Source: Alistipes sp. (GTDB lineage Bacteria > Bacteroidota > Bacteroidia > Bacteroidales > Rikenellaceae). Taken from it: a DNA stretch of 64,000 nt. This document shows positions 45,894 through 55,159 of the stretch, piece by piece. The notes under the pieces are model-generated. The model was not told the origin of the DNA. It searched no databases and saw only the letters and a list, made by a program, of their open reading frames with translations. The translations under genes and the position numbers were made by a program. Position 1 is the first letter of the stretch; each line of letters opens with the position of its first letter. The stretch covers positions 53,631 through 117,630 of the forward strand of contig JAFQRH010000017.1 of NCBI GenBank assembly GCA_017410165.1, read 5' to 3'.

Positions 45894-45929
45894 CGAGCAA
45901 CCATCCGAGCAACCATCCGAGCAACCATC
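45894..45929. repeat. Three tandem copies of a 12-bp unit
   Basis: CGAGCAACCATC is repeated three times without change. Looser relatives of the unit flank it on both sides. Confidence 0.85.
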
Positions 45930-45948
45930 CGAACGTCCCCACCGAGCA

Positions 45949-45982
45949 CAAAAAATCCCGACCACTTACGCGGTCGGGACTC
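45949..45982 (-). terminator. Terminator of rpsA
   Basis: On the minus strand TCCCGACC pairs with GGTCGGGA around a short loop and is followed by a run of T, 28 bp after the rpsA stop. Confidence 0.85.
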
Positions 45983-46009
45983 GATATTGCGTTTTTCAGC
46001 GCGTCCGGA

Positions 46010-47791
46010 TTATTTCTTCTCCATCTGTGCCTTCAACTCTGCAAGACCTGCGATGTCGCCCAGCGTGGTCTTCTCAACCGACTGCTGTACCTTCTTAATC
46101 GACGACTTCGTTGCCTCGGCAGCTGCCTTCTTCTCGGCCTTCTCTGCTGCTACCTCTGCACGCTTTGCCTCCTCGAAGATGCGCGAGTGCGAAAGGGTGA
46201 TACGCTTGGTTGCCTTCGAGAACTCGATAACCTTGAACTCGGCGGTCTCACCTGCCTTCAAAGTCGTACCGTCCTCCTTAACCAACTGCTTTGCAGGAAC
46301 AAAGCCCTCGATGTTCTCACCAAGAGCAACGATTGCGCCCTTCTCGGTGAGCTCTGCAATCGTAGCAGTGTGGATAGTATCAACAGCGTACTGCTGCTCG
46401 AAACCATTCCAAGGGTTCTCCTCCAACTGCTTGTGGCCCAAGCTCAAACGACGGTTCTCCTTGTCGATTTCGAGAACTACAACCTCGATATCAGCACCTA
46501 CCTGCGTGAACTCGCCCGGGTGCTTAATCTTCTTGGTCCACGACAAATCCGAGATGTGAATCAGACCGTCAATACCCTCCTCGATCTCAACAAATACACC
46601 GAAGTTGGTGAAGTTGCGTACCTTTGCGTTGCACTTCGTGCCAACCGGATACTTAACCTCGATATTCTCCCACGGATCAGCGGTGAGCTGCTTGATACCG
46701 AGCGACATCTTGCGCTCGTCGCGGTCGAGAGTCAAAACGACTGCCTCTACCTCGTCACCAACCTTCATAAAGTCCTGTGCCGAACGCAAGTGCTGGCTCC
46801 ACGACATCTCCGATACGTGAATCAGACCCTCTACGCCCGGAGCAATCTCAACGAATGCACCGTAGTCGGCCATAACGACAACCTTACCCTTCACGTGGTC
46901 GCCAACCTTCAACTCTGCGTCGAGCGACTCCCACGGATGCGGAGTGAGCTGCTTCAAGCCCAAAGCGATACGCTTCTTGTTCTCGTCGAAGTCGATAATA
47001 ACGACGTTCAACTTCTGGTCGAGAGCAACAATCTCCTCCGGATGATTTACGCGGCCCCACGAGAGGTCGGTAATGTGGATGAGACCATCTACGCCGCCCA
47101 AGTCGATGAATACGCCATACGAAGTGATGTTCTTGACAGTACCTTCGAGAATCTGGCCCTTCTCCAACTTCGACATAATAACCTGCTTCTGCTGCTCCAA
47201 CTCGGCCTCGATGAGTGCCTTGTGCGAAACAACGACGTTGCGGAACTCCTGGTTGATCTTCACAACCTTGAACTCCATCGTCTTATCTACATATACATCG
47301 TAGTCGCGAATCGGCTTCACGTCGATCTGCGAACCCGGCAAGAACGCCTCGATACCGAATACGTCCACGATCATACCGCCCTTGGTGCGGCACTTCACGT
47401 AACCCTTGATGATCTCGTCCTTCTCGAGTGCCTCGTTTACACGATCCCACGATTTGAGCTGACGTGCCTTCTTGTGCGAGAGGAGGAGCTGACCGCCCTT
47501 GTCCTCTACCGACTCAACATACACCTCGACCTTGTCGCCAACCTTCAACTCCGAATCATAGCGGAACTCGGTTGCTGCAATAACGCCTTCGCTCTTGTAG
47601 CCGATGTTTACGATAACCTCGCGCTTGTTAATTTCGGTCACGGTACCCTCTACGGTCTCGCCAACTGCGATGTTCGACATCGTGTTGTCGTACTGCGCTG
47701 CGATCTCCTCCTTGCTCTGTGGATAGAGGCCCGACTCGTTCTCAAACGCTGCCCAATCGAAATTTTCGTTTGCTACTTTAATGTTTTCCAT
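46010..47791 (-). CDS. rpsA: 30S ribosomal protein S1
   Basis: The 593-residue protein holds about six S1 RNA-binding repeats (for example GQILEGTVKNITSYGVFIDLGGVDGLIHITDLSWGRVNHPEEIV and GTKCNAKVRNFTNFGVFVEIEEGIDGLIHISDLSWTKKIKHPGEF). S1 helps mRNAs with weak Shine-Dalgarno sites bind the 30S subunit, which suits this genome. The C-terminal 60 residues are an Ala/Lys/Glu-rich charged tail. The opposite strand is stop-free in the matching frame for 549 codons, a sign of strong codon bias. Confidence 0.95.
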   Translation of the reverse strand: MENIKVANENFDWAAFENESGLYPQSKEEIAAQYDNTMSNIAVGETVEGTVTEINKREVIVNIGYKSEGVIAATEFRYDSELKVGDKVEVYVESVEDKGGQLLLSHKKARQLKSWDRVNEALEKDEIIKGYVKCRTKGGMIVDVFGIEAFLPGSQIDVKPIRDYDVYVDKTMEFKVVKINQEFRNVVVSHKALIEAELEQQKQVIMSKLEKGQILEGTVKNITSYGVFIDLGGVDGLIHITDLSWGRVNHPEEIVALDQKLNVVIIDFDENKKRIALGLKQLTPHPWESLDAELKVGDHVKGKVVVMADYGAFVEIAPGVEGLIHVSEMSWSQHLRSAQDFMKVGDEVEAVVLTLDRDERKMSLGIKQLTADPWENIEVKYPVGTKCNAKVRNFTNFGVFVEIEEGIDGLIHISDLSWTKKIKHPGEFTQVGADIEVVVLEIDKENRRLSLGHKQLEENPWNGFEQQYAVDTIHTATIAELTEKGAIVALGENIEGFVPAKQLVKEDGTTLKAGETAEFKVIEFSKATKRITLSHSRIFEEAKRAEVAAEKAEKKAAAEATKSSIKKVQQSVEKTTLGDIAGLAELKAQMEKK

Positions 47792-47877
47792 ACAGAAAAA
47801 AATGTTTTGCGATACAATCGCCCGTTAAAAAGTTAATAATTAGTTGTTGCCCCTGCGCATTAAGCGCATAAGGTTTG

Positions 47878-47908
47878 CAAAAGTACATATTTTTTTCGGC
47901 GCGTGCAA
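47878..47908 (-). promoter_or_regulatory. Promoter of rpsA
   Basis: On the minus strand TTG (47906-47908), 20 bp and TACTTTTG (47878-47885) fit the consensus. The leader of about 80 nt holds a small TGCGC/GCGCA palindrome (47854-47868). Confidence 0.68.
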
Positions 47909-48362
47909 CTTTTCGCCCTATTTTTTCGTATGCTTTTGCGTGATTCTCAGCGAGTTTTTCGGAGGCGCACTGACGGCAGACCAATTTTCGGTTGCTTTCT
48001 CTTTGTTTAGTTTTATGGCGGTTAGAGAGTTTAGGGAATTTAGTGAATTTAGAGAAGTTAGGGACAGGTCGCCCTGAACACCCTGGACGACCTTACCTGA
48101 CCTTACTTGACCTTAATTGCCCCTAATCTCCATAAACTCCCTAAAAACAAAATTGCATTTCAGGCAGATTTTGTTGCGCAAATGTTATTTTCATATTTAC
48201 ATATCCCCTAAATCCCCTTTTGACAAAAGGGGACTTTGTCGCTACGCTCCGAGTGGGTAGCAGAAAGGTTGTGGGCACTCCCTAAATTCCCTAAATTCCC
48301 TAAATTCCCGAAACTTCTTAATCTCCATAAACTCCATAAACTCCCCATAAACAAAATACAAT
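47909..48362. repeat. Gene-free repeat region between rpsA and the giant lipoprotein
   Basis: The forward nonamer array (TTTAGGGAA type) at 48020-48064 and its inverse (CCCTAAATT, CATAAACTC type) at 48277-48350 flank this block. Between them are three 10-bp units (GACCTTACCT, GACCTTACTT, GACCTTAATT at 48089-48118) and the dispersed hairpin repeat at 48205-48250. No reading frame looks real. Confidence 0.75.
48205..48250. repeat. Dispersed hairpin repeat, copy 2
   Basis: This is the second copy of the element at 30173-30217, including the shared end GTCGCTACGCTCC. Confidence 0.75.
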
Positions 48363-48402
48363 TAAAAAAAACAGCGAGAGGAGAACCTCTCGCCGTTTTT
48401 TA
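48363..48402 (-). terminator. Terminator of the giant lipoprotein gene
   Basis: On the minus strand GGCGAGAGGT pairs with CCTCTCGCTG-type sequence around a 4-nt loop, with T tracts on both sides. Confidence 0.85.
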
Positions 48403-48425
48403 TAGAGTTTTTATAATCTCAATGA

Positions 48426-51400
48426 TTACTCATTCTTACCCAAGTCACCACCCTGGAAGAAGCGGAACGGAATAGCGATGCTGTGCGTACCCCAAGGCGA
48501 AGTGATCTTCAAGGTTACAGTGTAAGTGAATGGCTCAACCAATACCTGCTCACCAGTGTTGTCGAATACAACCTTGTTGTCCTGGGTCATATAGATAACC
48601 TTACGCAACTGTGCAGGAACCGGCGACTCAGTCCACTCGATACCGAGTTTGTAGATGTCGCGAACGTCACGGCCCTCTGCGAAGCCATCATAAACGCTCG
48701 ACTTACCACCCTTAACCCACTCACCGGTAGAACGGTTGATGAGGTCAAAGTTCTTGTAACCGTTACGGTAATCCTTAAGCTCGATGCACAAGAGTGGATT
48801 CAAAACATACTCTTTTGCACTCGAAATCTCAATGTCGATAACATCTGCGGTTGCCTTAATCTCGTCATACTCAGGAGCGTTAGTATACTTAGCACCTACG
48901 AGAACCGGATCAAGGATTGGATCGTACTTCTTAACAACGTAGTCCTTATATGCCTTCTCAGTATCGAAGTTGGTAGTCAACTTCAACTTCGAACCATCCG
49001 AGTTAACGAGGTAGAGGTTACCAGTTACAGGAGCGTGGCAAACGTCCGCGTTGTAGATGAGCTTGTTGGTCTTAACCATCACAACCCTATTAACGTCACC
49101 CTCTGGAACGATAGTCTCTTCCTCTGCCCACTCGAGTACACGCTGTGCGTCAGCATCCTTGCCGGCATTGTACTCCGAGAAGTCATAAGTCTCCTCCAAC
49201 TCGAAGTCAGCTACGAGACCTGCCTCTGCGATCTGCTCAGCAGTCAAGATACGTGCATTTGCATCAGCAACAGTAGTGTCAACGATGTTGAATGCCTTAT
49301 CCATATCAACCTTCTCAGTGTTGAAGTCACGCAACTTAACGCCATTCTGTTCCGAACCGGTCTTCAAGTCTGGATCGTAGAACGGATATACCGACGAGAA
49401 GAGGCCATTGATCATAGCGTGTGGCTCGTACGATGCACCATCGCAAGCGTCGCCATTCTTCACGTAGAGGATCGAGTACTCGAAGTTGTAGTTAGTAGGC
49501 AATGCGATAACAACCTTAACAACGAGCTCAACCTCCTGACCGTACCACAAGTTGAGGTTCTTAGTGTAAGTTACCTCCATTGGGATCTCAGTCCAAGCGT
49601 CGTATGCATAAGCAACCGAAACCTTGTCACCAGCAGCGTTGAACAAGTAGTCGAGAGTTGCAGTAGGAGCGATAGTATCAGCTACGCTGTAAGGCGCCTT
49701 GGTTACAAATACCTCCTTCAAGTAAGCTGCCTCCTCGATACCGGTGAGGTCGTAGAGAGCTGCAACGTCGGTGTAAACCTGGTTGATAGCCATCTCAGGA
49801 GCAACGCCGTCGAATGCTGCGAATGCATAGTCCTTAGCGAATACATAACCGTCGAATGTCTGCTCAACCTTAACCGGAGTCGTACGATCACGGTCGATAG
49901 TCTCAACATCGAAGGTAACAGTTACCTCAACGTTCGACAACTCCGAGTAAACCTTAACAGGATACTTCTGACCCCAAGCGAAGTGCGAGAAGTTGAGAAC
50001 TACCTTACCCTCTGCGTTCTCCGAGAACGAAACCATATCCGAAGCATCAACACCGTTGATCTGAACCTCAACATTCGAGTTAAGCAATACATCAGCAACA
50101 GTTGTATCCTCAGGGAAGTTCTCCGAAGTGATTACCTGCTCAAGATCAAGAACCTCAGTACGAGCATAGAACTCAGTTGCGCTGTCGCCATTAACCAACT
50201 TGTCAGCATCAACAGCAGCATCTGCTACGTAGTTCCAAGTGTACGAGAAACCGGTCTTAGCTTCCTTATCCTTATACAACTCGAGAGTTGCCTGCTCCTT
50301 GATAATCTCGAACTTAGCCGAGCAATACAACGAAGTGCTCGACGAGCCCAACTTGTAAGTATAAGTACCATCAGCCACGAAACCAGGAGCCGAAGTAAGA
50401 TCGTTATTGTGGTTAAGGAGCAAATGCCAGTAACCAGTATCTGGATTCAAATAAGTAGGGTTAACAAAATACTTGAAGAGATTAGCAAAGTTACCTACAA
50501 CTGCCTTAGTGCCCCAGGTCTTCTTGTAGTGAACGCCCGCAACAATCTCATAACCAGTTTCCTGCTTGAACTGCTCAGCGTTATAATAGTTCTGACCGTC
50601 AATCGAGAACGCAAGATAGTGACCATTGAGAATAATGATCTCCTCGGTGCTGGTATATACAACCTTGTAAGTCTCCCAATAGTCCTTACCCTGGTTGTTG
50701 GTAATATCCTCGATAACACCCTCATTGTTCGGCTTCAAAATCTTAACCGAGATGTTCTCAACCGGCTCCTCAGCGATAACCAAGTTGGTGTAGCAGCTCG
50801 AAAGATCAGCATCACCGTAAACGATGTGCAACGATGCAGCATACTCAACGAGACCTGCGAGGAATGGCTCACCAAAGTTCTCAGGAATAACAGTTACTGC
50901 AATCTGACCCGGCTTACCCTCAACTGTCTCAACGCCTACAACATTGAGCTTAGGACCGTTAGCAGTAGCATTACGAACTTTGAGCTCGTCGGTAAGGTCG
51001 AACGACAAGTGCTCAACAAGCTTCTCAGCATCGATAAGAGCGAGAGCGTCAGCGCACTCAGCAGGATAAACCTGATAGATCATAGTCGAGTGACCTACGA
51101 CATTGATACCGTAGATGTTACCATAAGCGATAGTTGCCTTGCCATCAGTGTACTCAGGAACGTAAACTACGCTCTGAATCATAGCGAGGATCGAATCAAT
51201 CTGCTCCTGCAAAGCAGCATCTGCCTCCTCACGTGCCTTTGCCTCTGCCTTGATTGCCTTGTCAAGAGTAATAGCAAGGTTCTCAATCGACTTGTGCAAT
51301 TTCTTGTCTGCCTCCTTCAAAGCAGCAACATCAGCATCGTGCTGTGCCTGCAAGTCAGCGATAGTGCCATAGATAGCAGCGTTGTTAAGAGCCATCTGCT

Positions 51401-52979
51401 CCTGCAAAGCGTTGATCGAGTTAATCAACGACAACGAAATCTGCTTCTTGAATGCCTCATAATCAGTTGCCAACGCCTCGTGAGCTGCCTTCAACTCTGC
51501 AAGACCTGCCTCGAGAACTGCTACGCGTGCTGCAAGAGCATCAACAACATCCTCAAGCGATGCAATCGATGCGCGCAATGCTGCATCACCCTGCTCGCGA
51601 GCAGCGATCTCTGCATCCAAAAGCGCTTTCAACTGTGCAAGAGCTGCCTCCTGTGCGTTGTGCTTAGCGTTGAGCTCAAGATAGTGAGCGTTCTCAACAG
51701 CAACAGCGTCAGAGATACGCTCGTCAGTCTCGGACTTATACTGCTCGTATGCTTCATAGTGCTCATTGAGCTCGCCCTCGATAGTTGCCTTGTATGCCTG
51801 CAAATCAGCGTTAACCTCCTCGATATCGCCACCAAGCAACTCAATCGACTCTGCCAACTTAGCGTCAGCTGCGAGCAACTGCTCGTAGGTCTGCTGTGCT
51901 GCCTGCTTGTACTGCTCGAACAAAGCTGCGTTCTTTGCAATCTCAGCTGCGTTCTCACCTGCCAACTTAGCGTTCTCAGCGATCTGTGCCTTCATTGCAG
52001 GGATAACATTCTCCTCCAAATCTGCAACGCGAGCAACGAGTGCATCGTGAGCTGCCTTCATAGCTTCGAGCTTACCAGCAACGACTGCCTTGTAGTTAGC
52101 ATACTCCTCGAGGTGCTTAACCAAGTCACCCTCGATACCGTAAACCTTCTGCTCCAAAGCGCGAACGTCAGCGGTGAGCTGCTCTGCATCAGCGATGATA
52201 GCGTTGATCGATGCCTTGTTAGCGTCGATGGCTGCCTTGTTAGCATAAACCTGCTCCTGCAAGTTCTTGCGAACTGCCTCGATAGTCTCGCTCAACTCCT
52301 TGTAGTTAGCGTCAACCTTTGCATCGAGATCAGCAATGAGCTGTGCCTGCTTTGCCAACTCTGCCTCCAACTCGGTATCCTTCAACTGCAAAGCTGCTAC
52401 CTGATCAGCAACAACCTTGAACTGAGCATCAGCTGCTGCCTTGTTGTCGTCAACCTTCTTTACCAACTCAGCGATGTCCTTGTCGTGCTTTGCCTGCAAC
52501 TCGGTAACCTTTGCGAGCAACTCGGTCTCGAGATCGTTAATCTCCTTAACGAGCTTTGCCTCAAGAGCAGCGTCTGCATCAGCTGCCTCTTTCTTTGCTG
52601 CTGCGAGAGCAGTCTCCAAAGCGTCGATCTCTGCCTCCAAAGCTGCCTTCTCGGCTGCCAATGCTGCCTGCAAGTCGAGAATCGACTGGTTAGCAGCGGC
52701 GATCTTGCCGTCCAAAGCTGCGTCAGCGTCCTTCAAAGTCTTAACGTCAGCATCGTGCTTCGTCGTAAGCTCCGACTTCAACGCTGCCTGAGCTGCCTCG
52801 AGGTCAGCAACCGCCTTTTCAAGATCGGCCTTCAACGGCTCGATCATACCGGCAATGACGTCGTTCTCAATTTTGGCATTGAGGTTATCAATGTCCTCCT
52901 TGTAGTCCGTACATCCTACCGCAACGAATACTACTCCTGCGAGGAGTACCTTCGCCAATTTAGAAAAGTACATTTTCAT
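48426..52979 (-). CDS. Giant coiled-coil surface lipoprotein (1517 residues)
   Basis: A lipobox signal peptide ends at VAVGC (Cys23). The following TDYKED is acidic, like the Bacteroidetes surface-export signal, so the protein is probably on the outer face. About residues 25-625 are an almost unbroken Ala/Glu/Lys/Leu coiled coil, long enough for a stalk of many tens of nanometres. The junction IQSVVYVPEYTDGKATIAYG resembles that in large Bacteroidales lipoproteins labelled with a PL29-lyase N-terminal domain (recalled similarity). Residues about 640-1517 are beta-rich, with no enzyme motif I recognise. It lies 88 bp after ompA on the same strand. In-frame TTA, CTA and TCA codons are absent over 1501 codons, suggesting very high expression. 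Ligand unknown. Confidence 0.85.
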   Translation of the reverse strand: MKMYFSKLAKVLLAGVVFVAVGCTDYKEDIDNLNAKIENDVIAGMIEPLKADLEKAVADLEAAQAALKSELTTKHDADVKTLKDADAALDGKIAAANQSILDLQAALAAEKAALEAEIDALETALAAAKKEAADADAALEAKLVKEINDLETELLAKVTELQAKHDKDIAELVKKVDDNKAAADAQFKVVADQVAALQLKDTELEAELAKQAQLIADLDAKVDANYKELSETIEAVRKNLQEQVYANKAAIDANKASINAIIADAEQLTADVRALEQKVYGIEGDLVKHLEEYANYKAVVAGKLEAMKAAHDALVARVADLEENVIPAMKAQIAENAKLAGENAAEIAKNAALFEQYKQAAQQTYEQLLAADAKLAESIELLGGDIEEVNADLQAYKATIEGELNEHYEAYEQYKSETDERISDAVAVENAHYLELNAKHNAQEAALAQLKALLDAEIAAREQGDAALRASIASLEDVVDALAARVAVLEAGLAELKAAHEALATDYEAFKKQISLSLINSINALQEQMALNNAAIYGTIADLQAQHDADVAALKEADKKLHKSIENLAITLDKAIKAEAKAREEADAALQEQIDSILAMIQSVVYVPEYTDGKATIAYGNIYGINVVGHSTMIYQVYPAECADALALIDAEKLVEHLSFDLTDELKVRNATANGPKLNVVGVETVEGKPGQIAVTVIPENFGEPFLAGLVEYAASLHIVYGDADLSSCYTNLVIAEEPVENISVKILKPNNEGVIEDITNNQGKDYWETYKVVYTSTEEIIILNGHYLAFSIDGQNYYNAEQFKQETGYEIVAGVHYKKTWGTKAVVGNFANLFKYFVNPTYLNPDTGYWHLLLNHNNDLTSAPGFVADGTYTYKLGSSSTSLYCSAKFEIIKEQATLELYKDKEAKTGFSYTWNYVADAAVDADKLVNGDSATEFYARTEVLDLEQVITSENFPEDTTVADVLLNSNVEVQINGVDASDMVSFSENAEGKVVLNFSHFAWGQKYPVKVYSELSNVEVTVTFDVETIDRDRTTPVKVEQTFDGYVFAKDYAFAAFDGVAPEMAINQVYTDVAALYDLTGIEEAAYLKEVFVTKAPYSVADTIAPTATLDYLFNAAGDKVSVAYAYDAWTEIPMEVTYTKNLNLWYGQEVELVVKVVIALPTNYNFEYSILYVKNGDACDGASYEPHAMINGLFSSVYPFYDPDLKTGSEQNGVKLRDFNTEKVDMDKAFNIVDTTVADANARILTAEQIAEAGLVADFELEETYDFSEYNAGKDADAQRVLEWAEEETIVPEGDVNRVVMVKTNKLIYNADVCHAPVTGNLYLVNSDGSKLKLTTNFDTEKAYKDYVVKKYDPILDPVLVGAKYTNAPEYDEIKATADVIDIEISSAKEYVLNPLLCIELKDYRNGYKNFDLINRSTGEWVKGGKSSVYDGFAEGRDVRDIYKLGIEWTESPVPAQLRKVIYMTQDNKVVFDNTGEQVLVEPFTYTVTLKITSPWGTHSIAIPFRFFQGGDLGKNE

Positions 52980-53067
52980 AGAAAATAAAGTTAATAAAAG
53001 TTAATAAATAAATGAATTATTCTATTTTTTCGTTACACCTATATAATATATATAACTACAAATATCC

Positions 53068-54276
53068 TTATTCAAGCGTGCAGATTACAACACGGTTCTT
53101 AACGTTGTTCTCACCGAATGGCTGAACGGTGTCGCCGTGGTGCTCGGTCGTGATGCGCTCCTCTGCGATACCTGCTGCAAGCAGACGTGCCTTAACGTTA
53201 GCAGCACGACGCTCCGAAAGCTTCTTGTTGAGAGTGGTGTTACCGGTCTCCTTATCTGCGTAACCTACTACATCTACACAGAACGAAGGGTTGGCTTTGA
53301 GCCACTCTGCCAAAGTATCGAGCTTCTTACCCTCGTCACGACGGATATACGACGAACCGATGGTGAAGAATACGTTCTGCGAGTGCTCTGTGATAAGTGC
53401 AGCACGCTCTGCTGCCAAACGCTCCTTCTCTGCCTTCTCGGCTGCTGCCTTCTCTGCTGCTGCTTTCTCAGCTGCTGCCTTCTCGGCTGCTGCCTTTGCT
53501 GCTGCCTCAGCTGCTGCCTTCTCGGCCGCTGCCTTCTCTGCTGCTGCCTTTGCTGCTGCCTCTGCGGCTGCCTTCTCGGCTGCTACCTTGGCTGCATAAA
53601 CCTTCGACGGACGGTAGCACTTACCGAAGCGGAAAGTGATGCCTGCGAGGAGGTTGAAGTGCCAATCGAGGTTGTCGGCGCGCTTCGAGTTGAAGTGGTC
53701 GGAGAGGAAGTTGGTGTTTGCCTCCAAATTTACAGAGATGATGTCGCTGCAACGGAAGTCAACGCCCAAGCCCAAACGACCTGCAACGAAGAACTTCGTA
53801 GGGCTCCACAAGTACTCCAAAGCCGGACCTGCGTTCGAAATCTCAACCGCCTTCTTGTTGTCGATACCGCCATTCAAACCGAGACCGGCGAATGCGAATA
53901 CGCTAGCAACGCGACGATGGTTGAAACCGCCGATCAAACTGCTCAGATCGACCATAAAGTCGATGTTGCCCTGGAGGAACTTGTACGAGTAGCCCTGCTG
54001 CTGCATAACAGCATAGCCCTTACCCTGCCAACCTCCGATACCAAAGCGAACGCCAAGGCCATGGTGGAACTTATAACCTGCGTGGAGATACGCTGCCGGC
54101 GAAATCAGATCACCGAAATTCGTCTCACCCAGAGTGTAAGCGGCACCACCTTGAACCTGCAAGCTCCAATGCGGACGGAACTCAACGCTCTCATCCGATT
54201 TGCTCTGCTGTGCGAACGAAACGCCAACAAAAGCGATCGTCGCAACGAGAATCAAAGTTAATTGTCTAAATTTCAT
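53068..54276 (-). CDS. OmpA-family outer-membrane protein with Ala/Lys/Glu linker
   Basis: The 402-residue protein has a signal peptide (VATIAFVGVSFAQ), a beta-barrel of about residues 30-215, then a linker (about 225-295) made of AAAEKAAAEKAAAEAAAK repeats. The C-terminal OmpA peptidoglycan-binding domain follows (FTIGSSYIRRDEGKKLDTLAEWL, VVGYADKETGNTTLNKKLSERRAANVKARLLAAG). The Asp and Arg expected to bind diaminopimelate are present. The linker is a likely rigid helix. The gene precedes the giant lipoprotein and probably drives its transcription. Confidence 0.92.
   Translation of the reverse strand: MKFRQLTLILVATIAFVGVSFAQQSKSDESVEFRPHWSLQVQGGAAYTLGETNFGDLISPAAYLHAGYKFHHGLGVRFGIGGWQGKGYAVMQQQGYSYKFLQGNIDFMVDLSSLIGGFNHRRVASVFAFAGLGLNGGIDNKKAVEISNAGPALEYLWSPTKFFVAGRLGLGVDFRCSDIISVNLEANTNFLSDHFNSKRADNLDWHFNLLAGITFRFGKCYRPSKVYAAKVAAEKAAAEAAAKAAAEKAAAEKAAAEAAAKAAAEKAAAEKAAAEKAAAEKAEKERLAAERAALITEHSQNVFFTIGSSYIRRDEGKKLDTLAEWLKANPSFCVDVVGYADKETGNTTLNKKLSERRAANVKARLLAAGIAEERITTEHHGDTVQPFGENNVKNRVVICTLE
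53440..53595. repeat. Ala-Glu-Lys codon repeats in the ompA linker
   Basis: GCTGCTGCCTT(C/T) units with periods of 15-21 bp repeat across the linker. Copy number could change in frame. Confidence 0.75.
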
Positions 54277-54484
54277 AGGTTTATTAATGTTTAATACAAC
54301 AAATTACCAATTTTTTACGTCAAACCCCAAACTGCATAACAATTTGAAATTCAACCACATACCGCACGTCTCAAAATTAATCGGCAATCGGTCGCTTGGG
54401 CCGATTTTCTGTCACACACTCGGAATTTCCCGCCGGAAACCCCCTCAATCGCACGCCGTATTACACAAAAGAGTACAATACACG
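54277..54484 (-). ncRNA. Long 5-prime leader of ompA
   Basis: If the promoter at 54490-54521 is right, the ompA mRNA has about 205 nt of untranslated leader. It holds a hairpin AATCGG..CCGATT (54386-54406) and a second small TTTCC..GGAAA inverted repeat (54427-54440). No reading frame is evident. Regulation at the RNA level is possible. Confidence 0.45.
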
Positions 54485-54489
54485 TGGTG

Positions 54490-54521
54490 CAAATATATAT
54501 ACAATTCTTCTTTCCACCAAA
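54490..54521 (-). promoter_or_regulatory. Consensus promoter of ompA and probably the giant lipoprotein
   Basis: On the minus strand TTTG (54518-54521), 20 bp and TATATTTG (54490-54497) match the consensus well. I see no comparable promoter in the 88 bp between ompA and the lipoprotein gene. Confidence 0.65.
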
Positions 54522-54904
54522 TAATTTTATCTTTTTTTTCAAAAAATATTTCATCGCGTTTTCTCGGTCAAAACAACCTCTGCCCTATTTTCGGGCAATT
54601 TTTCACACAACCGAGAGGTCGGCACCGTCGCGCATACGCGAGATTTTCCGAAAAATGAGAGGATTTTGATTTGAAACATTATCTAATTATGCGCAATTTA
54701 TGCAAACATCGCCCCCGTTTTCGGATATTTATGAGATATTTGCATTTGTCCGACACATCGCTCCGAATGCAACAAAACTGAGCAACAGCCAATATAATGA
54801 ACAGATGTTTTTCTATATGCTATGCGTTTTTTGTTTGTACGATATACGGAGACGCAAAGCCCGTGCCGAGAGCGATTTTGGGATAAAAAGTGTCGAAATT
54901 GGGG

Positions 54905-55090
54905 CACTTTGCCCGAAAAAGTGGGGCACGCACCAAAAAATTGGGTCACTTCGCCAAAAAAAGTGGGGAGCACACCCGAACAGATGGGGCACACCCCAAA
55001 AAAAGTGGGGAGCACACCCGAACAGGTGGGCACACCCCAAAAAAAGTGGGGCGGCGCATTCCCGAACAGGTGGGCACACCCCCAAAAAAA
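54905..55090. repeat. Minisatellite of about 42 bp, roughly four units
   Basis: Units of the type CCAAAAAAAGTGGGGAGCAC.. followed by ACCCGAACAG(A/G)TGGG repeat with spacings of 42, 41 and 45 bp; a more diverged copy stands upstream. All translations give low-complexity KKVGSTPEQ- or HFFWGCAP-type peptides, so I treat it as non-coding. The remaining part of this gap (54522-54904) shows no gene. Confidence 0.8.
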
Positions 55091-55159
55091 GAAAAATTGG
55101 CCGAACGAGCGACCAATTTTCCTACGCTTAATTAAAGATTTGATGCAAGTAAGCAGAGC

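Larger units (their letters stand above)
45643..46009. other. Gap between DUF4295 and rpsA with terminators and repeats
   Basis: This 367-bp gap holds a terminator at each end, a run of nine C at 45870-45878 and a 12-bp tandem repeat at 45894-45929. The sequence between is rich in CCGAGC- and CAACCGA-like words. No plausible gene is seen. Confidence 0.7.

Noticed and set aside
45894..45929. Three 12-bp repeats considered as a CRISPR array
   Set aside because: The units are directly tandem with no spacers, and no cas genes are near.
45726..45965. Minus-strand frame with SDGCSDGCSDG repeats
   Set aside because: It is a translation of the 12-bp repeats and C-run, with no promoter.
46187..47836. 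549-codon plus-strand frame opposite rpsA
   Set aside because: Antisense shadow of rpsA.
48483..52988. 1501-codon plus-strand reading frame opposite the giant lipoprotein gene
   Set aside because: It mirrors the sense codons exactly, is Leu/Ser/Cys-rich without domains, and is explained by codon bias in the sense gene.
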